Assembly: GCA_945897825.1 (NCBI GenBank) | Contig: CAMDGX010000042.1 | Span: 1-38,964 of the forward strand | Reading direction: 5' to 3' | Source of the DNA: Asaia bogorensis | Lineage (GTDB): Bacteria > Pseudomonadota > Alphaproteobacteria > Acetobacterales > Acetobacteraceae | DNA: 38,964 nt | Part shown: one piece after another, positions 21,619-29,326 of the stretch | How the letters are laid out: every line of letters begins with the position of its first letter | Numbering within the stretch: the first letter of the stretch is position 1 | Program-made: the position numbers and the translations under genes | The notes under the pieces: model-generated | Told to the model about the DNA's origin: nothing | The model's database searches: none | The model's input: only the letters and a program-made list of their open reading frames with translations

Positions 21619-21625
21619 GCTTTCT

Positions 21626-22585
21626 TCAGTACCCCGCCGTCCGATCCACCACCTCGCGCAGCGCCTTCCCGTCGAGGAAGCGTTGCAGGTTGTCCACGAA
21701 CAGCTTCGCCACCGTCCGGTCCCGGTCCGGATGCCCGCCGCCGATATGTGGCAGCACCATGATCCCCTTGGCGGTCCAGAACGGGTGCGCCGACGGCAAG
21801 GGCTCCGTCCTGAACACGTCCAGGATCGCCCCGGCGAGGTGCCCTCCCTCGACGGCCGCGATCAGGTCCGCATCCACGATCAGCGCCCCGCGCCCGAAAT
21901 TCAGCAGCCAGCTGCCTTGCTTCATCTGCGCCAGCATCGCCGCGTCGACCGAGTTGTCGGTGGCCGGCGTCGACGGCAACAGCAGCACCACGAAATCGGA
22001 CTGGGCCAGAACCGCGCTTGTCTGTTCCGGCGGATACACCGTCTCGACCCCGTCCAGCGCCCCCGGGGTGCGCCGCGTGCCCACCACGCGCATGCCGATC
22101 GCCGCGGCCATCCGCGCCAGGTCCTGCCCGATCGCGCCCAGCCCGAGGATGCCCAGCGTCTTGCCGTTCAGCGGCGTGGCCATCCGCCGCGTCCAGGTCT
22201 CGGCCCGGTTGTCCTCAACGATCGCCGCATAGGGCTTGGCGATATGGAACAGTGCGCCGAGGATGTTCTCCGGCATGCTTTCCCGGTGCGTCCCGCGCGC
22301 CGAGGTCAGCACCATTCCGGCCGGCAGGTCCGGCAGCGCGAGCCAACCCTCGATCCCGGCTGTGAGCCCCTGCACCCAGCGCAGCTTGGCCATCGTCGGC
22401 AGCAGCCCCGGCGGTGCGGCCAGGGCCAGCATCGCCTCCACCTCCGCGCGCTGCCCGGCGCTCGGCTGGTCGCCACGCTTGAGCGTCTCGACTGCCACGC
22501 GCCGATCGAGCCCGGCCGCGGTGATCGCCTCCAGATAGGCGCTCGGCGTATCCGTCCAGAGCAACACGCGGGTAGGGCCTGGCAT
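21626..22585 (-). CDS. D-2-hydroxyacid dehydrogenase (NAD(P)-dependent)
   Basis: A 319-residue dehydrogenase that interconverts 2-ketoacids and D-2-hydroxyacids. The Rossmann motif is ILGLGAIGQDLARM near residue 142. Catalytic residues are visible: Arg in NFGRGALIVD, Glu in VFRTEPLP and His in VLPHIGGGH. It resembles the GhrA/glyoxylate-reductase branch. The start is ATG at 22585, since AGGAG then sits 8 bases upstream; the ATG at 22591 would be only 2 bases from it. It converges on the class IV aminotransferase gene, and the pair could handle the same keto acid, but shared regulation is not shown. Confidence 0.93.
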   Translation of the reverse strand: MPGPTRVLLWTDTPSAYLEAITAAGLDRRVAVETLKRGDQPSAGQRAEVEAMLALAAPPGLLPTMAKLRWVQGLTAGIEGWLALPDLPAGMVLTSARGTHRESMPENILGALFHIAKPYAAIVEDNRAETWTRRMATPLNGKTLGILGLGAIGQDLARMAAAIGMRVVGTRRTPGALDGVETVYPPEQTSAVLAQSDFVVLLLPSTPATDNSVDAAMLAQMKQGSWLLNFGRGALIVDADLIAAVEGGHLAGAILDVFRTEPLPSAHPFWTAKGIMVLPHIGGGHPDRDRTVAKLFVDNLQRFLDGKALREVVDRTAGY

Positions 22586-22591
22586 GGTCAT

Positions 22592-22929
22592 CTCTCCTGT
22601 CGTTCGTGCCAACCATATACCCGATCCCGTGGAACGCGACCCCTCGCCGCCCAACGGCCCGCGGGCGCACAGCGTCGCCCAAGGAATGACCGGCCGCGAT
22701 TATTTGCCGCCGTCATGACGGTGCGCTCCCGGCGCCGCGGCGCGGGGTATCGGGCTGTATCGCCGACTCCAAGTATCGGTCGCTGCGGCACCAGAGGAGC
22801 CTCTGGGCGATTCGGCGCATTCGTGGCCGATTTACTTGCTCGCGGTCGGCCATCGTATGCGGCGGGAGCCGTCGGGCGGGCCAGAACAGCAAAATTGTCG
22901 TTAAATCTGGGAAAACTGGTAAAGATGCG
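22592..22929. other. Intergenic region upstream of mucR
   Basis: No gene is supported. The last 50 bases before the mucR promoter are A/T-richer with several T-A steps (AAATTGTCGTTAAATC and nearby). MucR/Ros proteins favour such DNA, so autoregulation is plausible but only inferred. Confidence 0.4.
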
Positions 22930-22959
22930 TTGCCAATGGCCGAATCCTTGGCCTATACA
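22930..22959 (+). promoter_or_regulatory. Predicted promoter of mucR
   Basis: TTGCCA (22930-22935), 18-bp spacer, then TATACA (22954-22959). The expected transcription start leaves about 20 bases before the ATG at 22987 and helps to decide that start. Confidence 0.45.
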
Positions 22960-22986
22960 GTCGCCAAACCAGACGAGCACAGTGCT

Positions 22987-23457
22987 ATGAATGACATTGC
23001 CAAAGACTCCAACCTTCTCGGGCTGACGGCGCAAATCGTCTCCGCCCATGTCGCCAACAACCCGATCCAGCCGGACGCACTTCCGGCCCTCATCCAGTCG
23101 GTGTTCAAGACGCTGGCCGGCGCGGGCAAGGAAGCGCCGGAACCCGCGAAGCTCGATCCCGCAGTGCCGATCAAGAAGTCCGTCTTCCCGGATCACATTG
23201 TCTGCCTCGAAGACGGCAAGAAGCTCAAGATGCTTAAGCGGCACTTGGCCACGTCCTACAACATGACCCCGCAGCAGTATCGCGAGCGCTGGGGCCTGCC
23301 GCACGACTACCCCATGGTCGCGCCGGACTACGCCAAGCACCGCTCGGCGCTGGCCAAGGAAATCGGCCTGGGCCGCAAGCCCGCCGAGACAACCGAGTCC
23401 GCGCCGCGCGCCGTCCGCAAGCCTGGCACCCGCGGCCGCAAGCCCCGCGCAGCCTGA
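22987..23457 (+). CDS. mucR: MucR/Ros family transcriptional regulator
   Basis: A 156-residue regulator of the Ros/MucR zinc-finger family, which in alphaproteobacteria acts as a global, H-NS-like repressor of surface and symbiosis or virulence genes. The N-terminus LLGLTAQIVSAHVANNP is the oligomerisation region. The finger region is IVCLEDGKKLKMLKRHL, followed by the invariant YNMTPQQYRERWGLP and DYPMVAPDYAKHRS. The Cys, Asp and first His ligands are present, but the usual second His (THY in MucR) is Ser (TSY). The C-terminal tail is basic (GTRGRKPRAA). The ATG at 22987 gives the usual length and fits the promoter; ATG at 22936 would lie inside the promoter. Confidence 0.92.
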   Translation: MNDIAKDSNLLGLTAQIVSAHVANNPIQPDALPALIQSVFKTLAGAGKEAPEPAKLDPAVPIKKSVFPDHIVCLEDGKKLKMLKRHLATSYNMTPQQYRERWGLPHDYPMVAPDYAKHRSALAKEIGLGRKPAETTESAPRAVRKPGTRGRKPRAA

Positions 23458-23466
23458 CGAGGCTTC

Positions 23467-23490
23467 GTTCCGCCCGGCCTCGGGCGGAAC
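23467..23490 (+). terminator. Hairpin after mucR
   Basis: GTTCCGCCCG (23467-23476) and CGGGCGGAAC (23481-23490) pair perfectly over 10 bp with loop GCCT, 9 bases after the stop. There is no clear T-run, so it may terminate weakly. Confidence 0.5.
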
Positions 23491-23563
23491 GCCCCTTGCC
23501 GCGCCGCGTTACCCGCACGGCCCATGAGGCCACCGCTGGGGCGCGCGCGTGGGAGGTGGCCGG

Positions 23564-24421
23564 ATGCTGGCATCGCTGTGGCATTTGTTGCGCGATTCCG
23601 CCCTGGCCTTCATCGAGGATGACGCGCTGAGCCGTGGCGCGGCCATCTCGTTCTATACGGTCACCTCGCTCGGCCCCGTGCTGTTCATCGTTGTTGCCAT
23701 CGGTGGCCTTGCCTTCGGCGAGGAAGCGGCACGCGGTGCTGTCACTGCGCAGCTCACCGGCCTGATCGGCAAGGAAAGCGCGGCCCTGGTGCAGGCGGCC
23801 CTGCAGGGCGCCTCCTCGCGCACCGAAAGCATCGTGGCCTCGATCGTCGGGGCCGTGACGCTGCTGGTCACGGCGTCGGGCGTCTTCGGCGAGATGCAGG
23901 CGGCGCTCAACGTTGTCTGGCGCACCGAACCGCGGGCTATCACCGTTTCTCGCCTCGTGCGCGCCAGGATCGTGTCCCTCGGCCTCGTCGCGGCGCTCGG
24001 TTTCCTGCTCCTGGTCTCCCTGGTGATCAGTGCGGCCCTTGCCGTCATTGGCGCCTGGGTCAATGCGCGCCTGGCGTTCGGAACGCTCATGCTCGGCGCG
24101 CTCAACGCGGTTGTGTCGTACCTGCTGATTGCCGTGCTGTTTGCTGCCATTTACAAGGTGCTGCCGGACACGCGGCTGGCGTGGCGCGACGTGGTGGTCG
24201 GCGCGCTGCTGACCGCGCTGCTGTTCAACATCGGCAAGGCGCTGATCGCCCTCTACCTGGCCCGCAGTGCGATTGCTTCGAGTTACGGCGCGGCCGGTGC
24301 GCTGATCATTCTGCTGCTGTGGATCTACTACTCGGCGCAGATCTTCCTGTTCGGCGCCGAGCTGACCAAGGTTTATGCCGCATGGCGGGGCACCAGGGCC
24401 GCGCGGCGCGCGCTGGCCTGA
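23564..24421 (+). CDS. YihY/virulence factor BrkB family membrane protein
   Basis: A 285-residue inner-membrane protein of the YihY/BrkB family, once called ribonuclease BN but not a nuclease; its function is unsettled. The family start is clear: ALSRGAAISFYTVTSLGPVLFIVVA near residue 22. The usual six or so helices follow, then YKVLPDTRLAWRDVVVGALLTALLF and SYGAAGALIILLLWIYYSAQIFLFGAE near the end. Start is ATG at 23564 with GGGAGGTGG a few bases upstream; a GTG at 23549 is less likely. It stands alone, convergent to the PRC-barrel gene 37 bases on. Confidence 0.92.
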   Translation: MLASLWHLLRDSALAFIEDDALSRGAAISFYTVTSLGPVLFIVVAIGGLAFGEEAARGAVTAQLTGLIGKESAALVQAALQGASSRTESIVASIVGAVTLLVTASGVFGEMQAALNVVWRTEPRAITVSRLVRARIVSLGLVAALGFLLLVSLVISAALAVIGAWVNARLAFGTLMLGALNAVVSYLLIAVLFAAIYKVLPDTRLAWRDVVVGALLTALLFNIGKALIALYLARSAIASSYGAAGALIILLLWIYYSAQIFLFGAELTKVYAAWRGTRAARRALA

Positions 24422-24458
24422 TCCCGCGGCCGGGACATCCGATGAACGTTTTTGGTGC

Positions 24459-25313
24459 TCAGCGGACCGGGCGGACGCCGTCGTCCCAACCGTGCTGGCG
24501 GGCGAGTGCTGCGATCCCGTCGGGGTTGTAGCGGGGCATCTCTTCCAGCTCTTCACGCGAAAGGTCGAGCCGCGCGCGGCCGGCGACCGAGGCGGGGCCC
24601 AGTTGCAGCCGCTCGATCGGCACCACGGTTCGTCGCTCGCCCAGGCCCCAGACGCCGCCCCATTGCACGATGGCGGCGCGGACCCGCCCGGAGGGTTCGG
24701 CGAGGAAGTTGTCGATGCGGCCGACATCACTGCCGCTTGCACCCACCACCGCGGTGCCGACCAGCGGGGCGATGCGATCGGCCTGGATGCCGGCCGAGGC
24801 GTCGTCGCCGAGGGTCGGCACGGTCGGTGGCGCGGGGGCCTGCGCGGTCTGTTCCTGGACCTGCGGCGGCCTTTGCGGCTCGCGGGTTGTCAGCGCCGGG
24901 ATGTCGAGCCCAGGGCGCAGGGCCGCCACGCTGTCGGAGGCGCTGCGCAGCAGCGCCTGGGCGCGCTCGGCGGCGCGTGCCTCGACGGCGGCCAGCGCCT
25001 CCGACAACTCGCCCTGGGCCCGCTCCAGCCCCGCATGGTGCGGGGCGGGCACGGGCAGGCCGTGCAGCATGCCCTGGGCCCGGGCAACGGCCGCGCGGAC
25101 CTGCTCCCAATCCGGTGTTGCTTCGCCGAGTTGGCGTTCGGACTCGCGCAGCGACTGGACGGCGCCGCGCAGCTGTTCCTGCAGCGCATGGTCGGCGCGG
25201 CTTTGGCCCGATGCCGGTGGCAGGGTTTGGGCGTGGGGCGGGGAGGGCAGGGCGACCGCAATGAGGCCGGCGATGGCAACGGCGCGGAAAGGCAGCAGAG
25301 GCGGGCGGCGCAT
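24459..25313 (-). CDS. Exported PRC-barrel domain protein
   Basis: A 284-residue protein with a Sec-type signal peptide (about residues 1-29, ending PSPPHAQ). The middle is alanine-, glutamate- and arginine-rich and helical (about 35-150), likely coiled. A proline-rich linker (PQVQEQTAQAPAPPTVP) then leads to a C-terminal PRC-barrel at about 195-265: PLVGTAVVGASGSDVGRIDNF, then AIVQWGGVWGLGERRTVVPIERL. PRC-barrels are small beta folds found in photosynthetic and RNA-processing proteins and in many periplasmic proteins of unknown role. Start is ATG at 25313 with GGGAGATC upstream. The helical repeat region plus PRC fusion is unusual; function unknown. Confidence 0.85.
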   Translation of the reverse strand: MRRPPLLPFRAVAIAGLIAVALPSPPHAQTLPPASGQSRADHALQEQLRGAVQSLRESERQLGEATPDWEQVRAAVARAQGMLHGLPVPAPHHAGLERAQGELSEALAAVEARAAERAQALLRSASDSVAALRPGLDIPALTTREPQRPPQVQEQTAQAPAPPTVPTLGDDASAGIQADRIAPLVGTAVVGASGSDVGRIDNFLAEPSGRVRAAIVQWGGVWGLGERRTVVPIERLQLGPASVAGRARLDLSREELEEMPRYNPDGIAALARQHGWDDGVRPVR

Positions 25314-25475
25314 GGCGAGATCTCCCGTGTCGCGGGATCGGACGGCGACGGGGATGCAACGCGCCGGGGCGCCGCGGGCTCCCGCCGCGGGCCGCCGGAT
25401 GTCCGGCGTGCCGTTGCCTGCCGCTGGTCGCGTGGGTTGCGCAACGAACAATGACACATGAGGGCGGGAGGAGAA

Positions 25476-25506
25476 TTGCCGGAGGGAGCGCGCCCGGATA
25501 TGAACC
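25476..25506 (+). repeat. Left copy of a 31-bp tRNA-Ser-3'-end-like direct repeat
   Basis: Reads TTGCCGGAGGGAG, then CGCGCCCGGATATGAACC. It matches 38708-38738 in 27 of 31 positions, same orientation, 13.2 kb away. On the minus strand it resembles the T-loop and acceptor end of tRNA-Ser but is degraded (GGTTCATATCC instead of GGTTCGAATCC). It may be an old attachment-site remnant. Confidence 0.5.
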
Positions 25507-25749
25507 ATTGCCGCGGCGAGTAACCCACCGGTCACCGCGTAACCCGCGAGCGGGAAGGCCCGTGCTCAGTGACCACAAGACGCATCGGTCGGCGTCAATC
25601 CGTCTTGGCGAATGGCAACCGAGGCGTTGCTTCCGGCTGCGGCATGGCACGCGATTGTTCCCCAGCATGCATCGCTTCGTGGCTTGCACCGGCCGCGCGG
25701 TAATCGGCCTGTTTGGCGCGCGATCCATTGGTCGGTGATTCCCGATGCC

Positions 25750-25778
25750 TGGACAATCGGCCTGTGTAGAAGTAATAT
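25750..25778 (+). promoter_or_regulatory. Possible promoter upstream of the IclR gene
   Basis: TGGACA (25750-25755), 17-bp spacer, TAATAT (25773-25778), in an A/T-rich stretch. It would give a leader of about 240 bases before the IclR start, or drive the small frame at 25783. Confidence 0.4.
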
Positions 25779-25782
25779 CATA

Positions 25783-26022
25783 ATGAAATACAGCTTCGGT
25801 GAACGTGGTGTGTATACAGTGGTTCGACTGACTCGGATCTGCAGGGCGAAAGTGGACCAAGTTTGCGATAAGAACCCCGAATGCGGTAACGGAGAATTTG
25901 ACCTGAGGATCCCGCCTGTCTGGGAGGCGGACGCTTCTGTCGGGGACGCAGGAGGAGTGGGCGTGATCAGCAGCGCACCTGGCCGGGCCGGGCAATCCAT
26001 CCTCGCGGTTCGTTGGGGCTAG
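25783..26022 (+). CDS. Possible small cysteine-containing protein before iclR (doubtful)
   Basis: An open frame of 79 residues, MKYSFGERGVYTVVRLTRIC at the start, with three cysteines (RICRAK, QVCDKNPEC). Its stop (26020-26022) is one base before the iclR ATG, which would allow translational coupling, and a promoter-like pair lies just upstream. Against it: no ribosome binding site before the ATG, no family I recognise, and unremarkable composition. Listed as a candidate only. Confidence 0.2.
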   Translation: MKYSFGERGVYTVVRLTRICRAKVDQVCDKNPECGNGEFDLRIPPVWEADASVGDAGGVGVISSAPGRAGQSILAVRWG

Positions 26023-26023
26023 C

Positions 26024-26773
26024 ATGGACAAGTCTTTCCTGAAGGGACTTGCAGCCCTTGAGCACCTCGCCCAGAGCGACACGCCGCTGGGAGTGACGCG
26101 GCTTGCGGCGTTGATGGGCGTCACCAAGAGCAACGCCCATCGACTGCTCACGGCGCTTGTGTCTGCCGGGTATGCCGAGCCCTCTCAGCAGCGCGGCGGC
26201 TACCTGCCGAGCTTGAAGTTGTGGCGGCTGGGCGCGCAGATCGTGGCGCGGCTGGACGTGAAGGCCATCGCCGCCCCCCACCTGGCCCGGCTCGTCGCGG
26301 AAACGCAGGAGACGGCGAACCTCGCCGTGCTTGATGGGCCCTGCATGGTCTATATCGATCGTGTCGAGACCGATACGTATGTCCGGGCCTACAACCGCAT
26401 TGGCGATCTGCACCCCGCCCACTGCACCGGTACCGGCCTTGCGCTGCTGGCCCATGCCCCCGAGGAGCTTGTCGCCCAGGCGACGGCGGAGCTGCGCCGC
26501 TTCACCCCCGCCACGCTGACCACTCCGGAGGACCTGGCCGCGCGCCTGGAACTGGTCCGCAGGCAGGGCTTTGCCGCAACCCGGTCCGAGTTCCGGCCGG
26601 GCATCAACTCCATCGCGGCGCCGATCCGCGGTGCCCATGGCCGCGTCGTGGCTGCACTGGGGCTTTCCGGCCCCGCCGAGCACTTCCGCCCGGTGCGGGT
26701 GAAGTCGCTGGCCCCGCGCGTCATCGCGGTCGCGGAGAAGGTTTCGCGCCTGCTCGGTGCCCCCGCCCCCTGA
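26024..26773 (+). CDS. IclR-family transcriptional regulator
   Basis: A 249-residue regulator. The N-terminal winged helix covers about 1-70 (GLAALEHLAQSD, then GVTRLAALMGVTKSNAHRLLTALVSAGYAE). The rest is the IclR effector domain, which binds small acids or aromatics, ending SIAAPIRGAHGRVVAALGLSGPAEHF. The start ATG at 26024 has a weak GGGG upstream. It lies upstream of and in line with the dioxygenase operon, separated by 91 bases that carry a good promoter and an inverted repeat of the kind IclR proteins bind. It is therefore the likely pathway-specific regulator. Confidence 0.93.
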   Translation: MDKSFLKGLAALEHLAQSDTPLGVTRLAALMGVTKSNAHRLLTALVSAGYAEPSQQRGGYLPSLKLWRLGAQIVARLDVKAIAAPHLARLVAETQETANLAVLDGPCMVYIDRVETDTYVRAYNRIGDLHPAHCTGTGLALLAHAPEELVAQATAELRRFTPATLTTPEDLAARLELVRRQGFAATRSEFRPGINSIAAPIRGAHGRVVAALGLSGPAEHFRPVRVKSLAPRVIAVAEKVSRLLGAPAP

Positions 26774-26783
26774 CTTCGTCGGC

Positions 26784-26812
26784 TTGACTGGCTCCCACCC
26801 GGATCATACGAT
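26784..26812 (+). promoter_or_regulatory. Predicted promoter of the dioxygenase-amidase operon
   Basis: TTGACT (26784-26789), 17-bp spacer, TACGAT (26807-26812): 5/6 and 4/6 matches to the sigma70 consensus. Expected transcription start about 26819, just before the inverted repeat. Confidence 0.6.
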
Positions 26813-26831
26813 TTCCATATTGTGCATCTAA

Positions 26832-26848
26832 GTTCCATATATTGGAAC
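26832..26848. promoter_or_regulatory. Predicted IclR-type operator
   Basis: GTTCCA - TATAT - TGGAAC is an inverted repeat with 6-bp arms just downstream of the expected transcription start. A second TTCCATAT at 26813-26820 overlaps the end of the -10 region. IclR-family sites are often built from TTCCA/TGGAA arms. Binding here would block transcription. Confidence 0.55.
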
Positions 26849-26864
26849 ATTGAGAGGGTGTGAC

Positions 26865-27911
26865 ATGAAGCCGATCACAAGCCGCAGCGCCTGGAAACGC
26901 GCCGACCTGGAGGCCGACACCTCCTGGCTGTTCGAGCTGAGTCAGCGCTGGATCGATGAGATCGACACTGCCGTCGTCAATCTGCGTCGCATTGGCGCGA
27001 CGCTGGACTCCATGACCCGCGACGACGTCCCGCTGCCCACCCTGGCGCCGGAGCTTGCCCGGCGCATGTGGGGCGAGGTCTGCCATGGCCGCGGCTTCAA
27101 CGTCATGCGTGGCCTGCCGATCGCGAAATACTCCGACGCGGAGGCCGCCATGATCGTCTGGGGCCTCGGCCAGCACCTGGGGCAGGGCGTCTCGCAGAAC
27201 GCCACCGGCGACAAGCTTGGTCACGTGTTCAACCAGGGCAAGGACTACGAGGCGCTCAATGTCCGCGGCTACCAGACCAACCATGAGCTGAAGTTCCACA
27301 CCGATTCCGGCGACCTGCTCGGGCTCATGTGCCTGCGCCGCGCCAGGTCCGGCGGGCTCTCCTCCATCTCGAGCGCGCACACGCTCTACAACACCATTCT
27401 TGCGGAGCATCCCGAATACATGCCGCTCTTCCTGCGCGGTTTCGAGTTCGACCGCCGCGGCGAGGAGACGCCGTTCCAGCAGCCCGTCTCGGGCAAGCTG
27501 CCCATCTTCGCCGACGTGGATGGCGACCTCTCGATCCGCTACGTCCGCCAGGCGATCAAGACCGCGCGGCCCAAGCTCGGGATGCAGTTCACCGAGGAGG
27601 AACTGGCCGCGCTCGACTTCTTCGACAGCATCTCGATGCGCGATGACGTGAGGTTCTCCATGATGCTGGAGCCCGGCGACATGCAGTGGGTGAACAACTA
27701 CACCGTGCTGCACTCCCGTACCGAATACGAGGACAACCCCGAGCCGGGCCGCGAGCGCCACATGCTGCGGCTTTGGATCAAGCTGCATGGCTGGCGCAAG
27801 CTCGACCTCGTGCAGCTGGACCACGACCCGCAATCCGGCTGGAGCCGCCGCGACGGCATTCTTCCGAGGGGTTGGACCATGCGCGACGGCCGCCTCCAGG
27901 CCGCCGAATGA
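26865..27911 (+). CDS. Fe(II)/2-oxoglutarate-dependent dioxygenase (TauD/TfdA family)
   Basis: A 348-residue oxygenase that would couple decarboxylation of 2-oxoglutarate to hydroxylation of a substrate. The iron triad is H145 and D147 in KFHTDSGD, and H283 in VLHSRTEYED. The 2-oxoglutarate carboxylate would bind R302 in RHMLRLWIK. Around 75-85 HGRGFNVMRGLP is the usual N-terminal mark of this subgroup. The start is ATG at 26865 with GAGAGGG upstream, not the in-frame codon at 26850. Its stop overlaps the amidase start (ATGA). First gene of the IclR-linked operon; likely attacks an amino acid or amide carbon, but the substrate is unknown. Confidence 0.93.
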   Translation: MKPITSRSAWKRADLEADTSWLFELSQRWIDEIDTAVVNLRRIGATLDSMTRDDVPLPTLAPELARRMWGEVCHGRGFNVMRGLPIAKYSDAEAAMIVWGLGQHLGQGVSQNATGDKLGHVFNQGKDYEALNVRGYQTNHELKFHTDSGDLLGLMCLRRARSGGLSSISSAHTLYNTILAEHPEYMPLFLRGFEFDRRGEETPFQQPVSGKLPIFADVDGDLSIRYVRQAIKTARPKLGMQFTEEELAALDFFDSISMRDDVRFSMMLEPGDMQWVNNYTVLHSRTEYEDNPEPGRERHMLRLWIKLHGWRKLDLVQLDHDPQSGWSRRDGILPRGWTMRDGRLQAAE

Positions 27912-29320
27912 GCGCGATCGAGCCCTGGCGCCTGGACGCCACCGCGCTTGCGACCGGTATCCGCCAGGGTCGTCTGACGGCCCGACAGGCGCTGGAATCG
28001 GTGCTGGATCGCGTCAATGCGATGAACCCGCGCGTGAACGCGCTGCCGCTGGTCCTGTCGGCCGAAGCCCGGGCAGCCGCCGATGCCGCCGATGCCGCGC
28101 AGCGCCGTGGCGACCGGCTGGGGCCGCTGCATGGGGTGCCCGTCAGCGTCAAGATCAACGTGGACCAGAAGGGCCAGCCCAACGACAACGGCGTGGTTGC
28201 CTTTCGCGATGCAATCGCCACCGACGACAATCCGGCGGTGGCCAACCTCCGACGCGCCGGCGCAATCCTGTTCGCGCGCAGCAACTCCCCCGCCTTCGCC
28301 CTGCGCGGACACACCGACAACGACCTGCATGGCGCCACGCACAATCCGCGCGACCGCGCGCTCGTCTCCGGTGGCTCCAGCGGCGGCGCCGCGGTGGCGG
28401 TGGCCACCGGCATGGGGCCGATGGCGCTCGGCACCGATTTTGGCGGCTCCATTCGCGGGCCGGCGCACGTCAACGGCATCGTCGGGCTTCGACCGACGCC
28501 GGGACGCATCCCGAACGTGAATCCGTCCGCCGCCGTCGCGCGCCCGCTCTCCAACCAGCTCATGGCGGTTCCCGGCCCGCTCACCCGCAGCATTCGCGAT
28601 GCGCGGCTGGGGCTGGAAGCGATGGCCGCGGCCGACCCGCGTGACTACCGCCACACCGATGTACCCCTGCGCGGGCCCGCGCCGAACCGGCCGATCCGCG
28701 TCGCGCTTGTCCCGGCCCCGGACGGCGCGCCGATCGCCTCCGAGGTCGCCGAGGCGATCCGCCGTGCCGGGCGACTGCTGGAGCAGGCGGGCTATGCGGT
28801 CGAGGAGGCCGCCCCGCCCTCCATCACCGACACGGCCGAGCTCTGGTACCGTATCCGCACCACCGAAGGCTGGCACCTCTCCCGCGCCGGCATCATGCGC
28901 CACGCCGATGCCGATGCCCGGCGTGTGCTCGAGCTGATGATGGAATACCACGCGCCGCTCGACCTTCCCGGATATCTCGCCGCCTGGGTCGAGCGCGATC
29001 GCATGTGCGACGCCTGGCAGCGCTTCTTTGCCACCCACCCGCTGGTGGTCATGCCCAGCACCGGCGGCCCCCCGCCCGGCGTTGGCGACGACCACCGGGA
29101 TCTTGCCGCGGCCACCCGTATCCGCACCACGCACCGGTTCCAGAATGTCGCGCCCTTGCTCGGCATTCCGGCGCTGGCAATGCCGATGGGCGGCGTCGAC
29201 GCGTGGCCGACTGGCGTGCAGATCATGTCAGCGCGCTACCGCGAGGATCTCATCCTCGACGCGGCCGAGGTGATCGAGGCCGCGCTCGGCATTCCCGAAC
29301 CCATCGACACGAGCTGGTAG
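27908..29320 (+). CDS. Amidase (amidase-signature family)
   Basis: A 470-residue serine amidase that hydrolyses a C-N amide bond. The Ser-cisSer-Lys triad is complete and evenly spaced: K82 in PVSVKINVD, S157 in GGSSGGAA, and nucleophile S181 in GTDFGGSIRGPA. The 75 and 24 residue gaps match those of fatty acid amide hydrolase (142, 217, 241). The ATG at 27908 overlaps the dioxygenase stop by four bases, so the genes are translationally coupled. With an amidohydrolase and aminotransferase further on, it likely opens an amide or N-acyl compound. It lacks an export signal and should act in the cytosol. Confidence 0.94.
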   Translation: MSAIEPWRLDATALATGIRQGRLTARQALESVLDRVNAMNPRVNALPLVLSAEARAAADAADAAQRRGDRLGPLHGVPVSVKINVDQKGQPNDNGVVAFRDAIATDDNPAVANLRRAGAILFARSNSPAFALRGHTDNDLHGATHNPRDRALVSGGSSGGAAVAVATGMGPMALGTDFGGSIRGPAHVNGIVGLRPTPGRIPNVNPSAAVARPLSNQLMAVPGPLTRSIRDARLGLEAMAAADPRDYRHTDVPLRGPAPNRPIRVALVPAPDGAPIASEVAEAIRRAGRLLEQAGYAVEEAAPPSITDTAELWYRIRTTEGWHLSRAGIMRHADADARRVLELMMEYHAPLDLPGYLAAWVERDRMCDAWQRFFATHPLVVMPSTGGPPPGVGDDHRDLAAATRIRTTHRFQNVAPLLGIPALAMPMGGVDAWPTGVQIMSARYREDLILDAAEVIEAALGIPEPIDTSW

Positions 29321-29326
29321 GTGCCC

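Larger units (their letters stand above)
25314..26023. other. 710-bp intergenic region, left edge of the possible island
   Basis: It holds the left tRNA-like repeat (25476-25506), a promoter-like pair at 25750-25778 and a 79-codon frame at 25783-26022. The stretch from 25740 to 25900 is much more A/T-rich than the window average and shows no protein similarity I can name. A short hairpin, CCGCCT / AGGCGG, is at 25912-25930. No other gene is supported. Confidence 0.6.

Noticed and set aside
21492-21625. A CRISPR-like or tandem-repeat array
   Set aside because: The units are three hairpins, not regularly spaced identical repeats with unique spacers, and no cas gene is near.
25856-25905. An insertion-sequence terminus in the A/T-rich patch (GTGGACCAAGTTTGCG)
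   Set aside because: It vaguely recalls IS21-type ends, but no second end, target duplication or transposase remnant is visible nearby.
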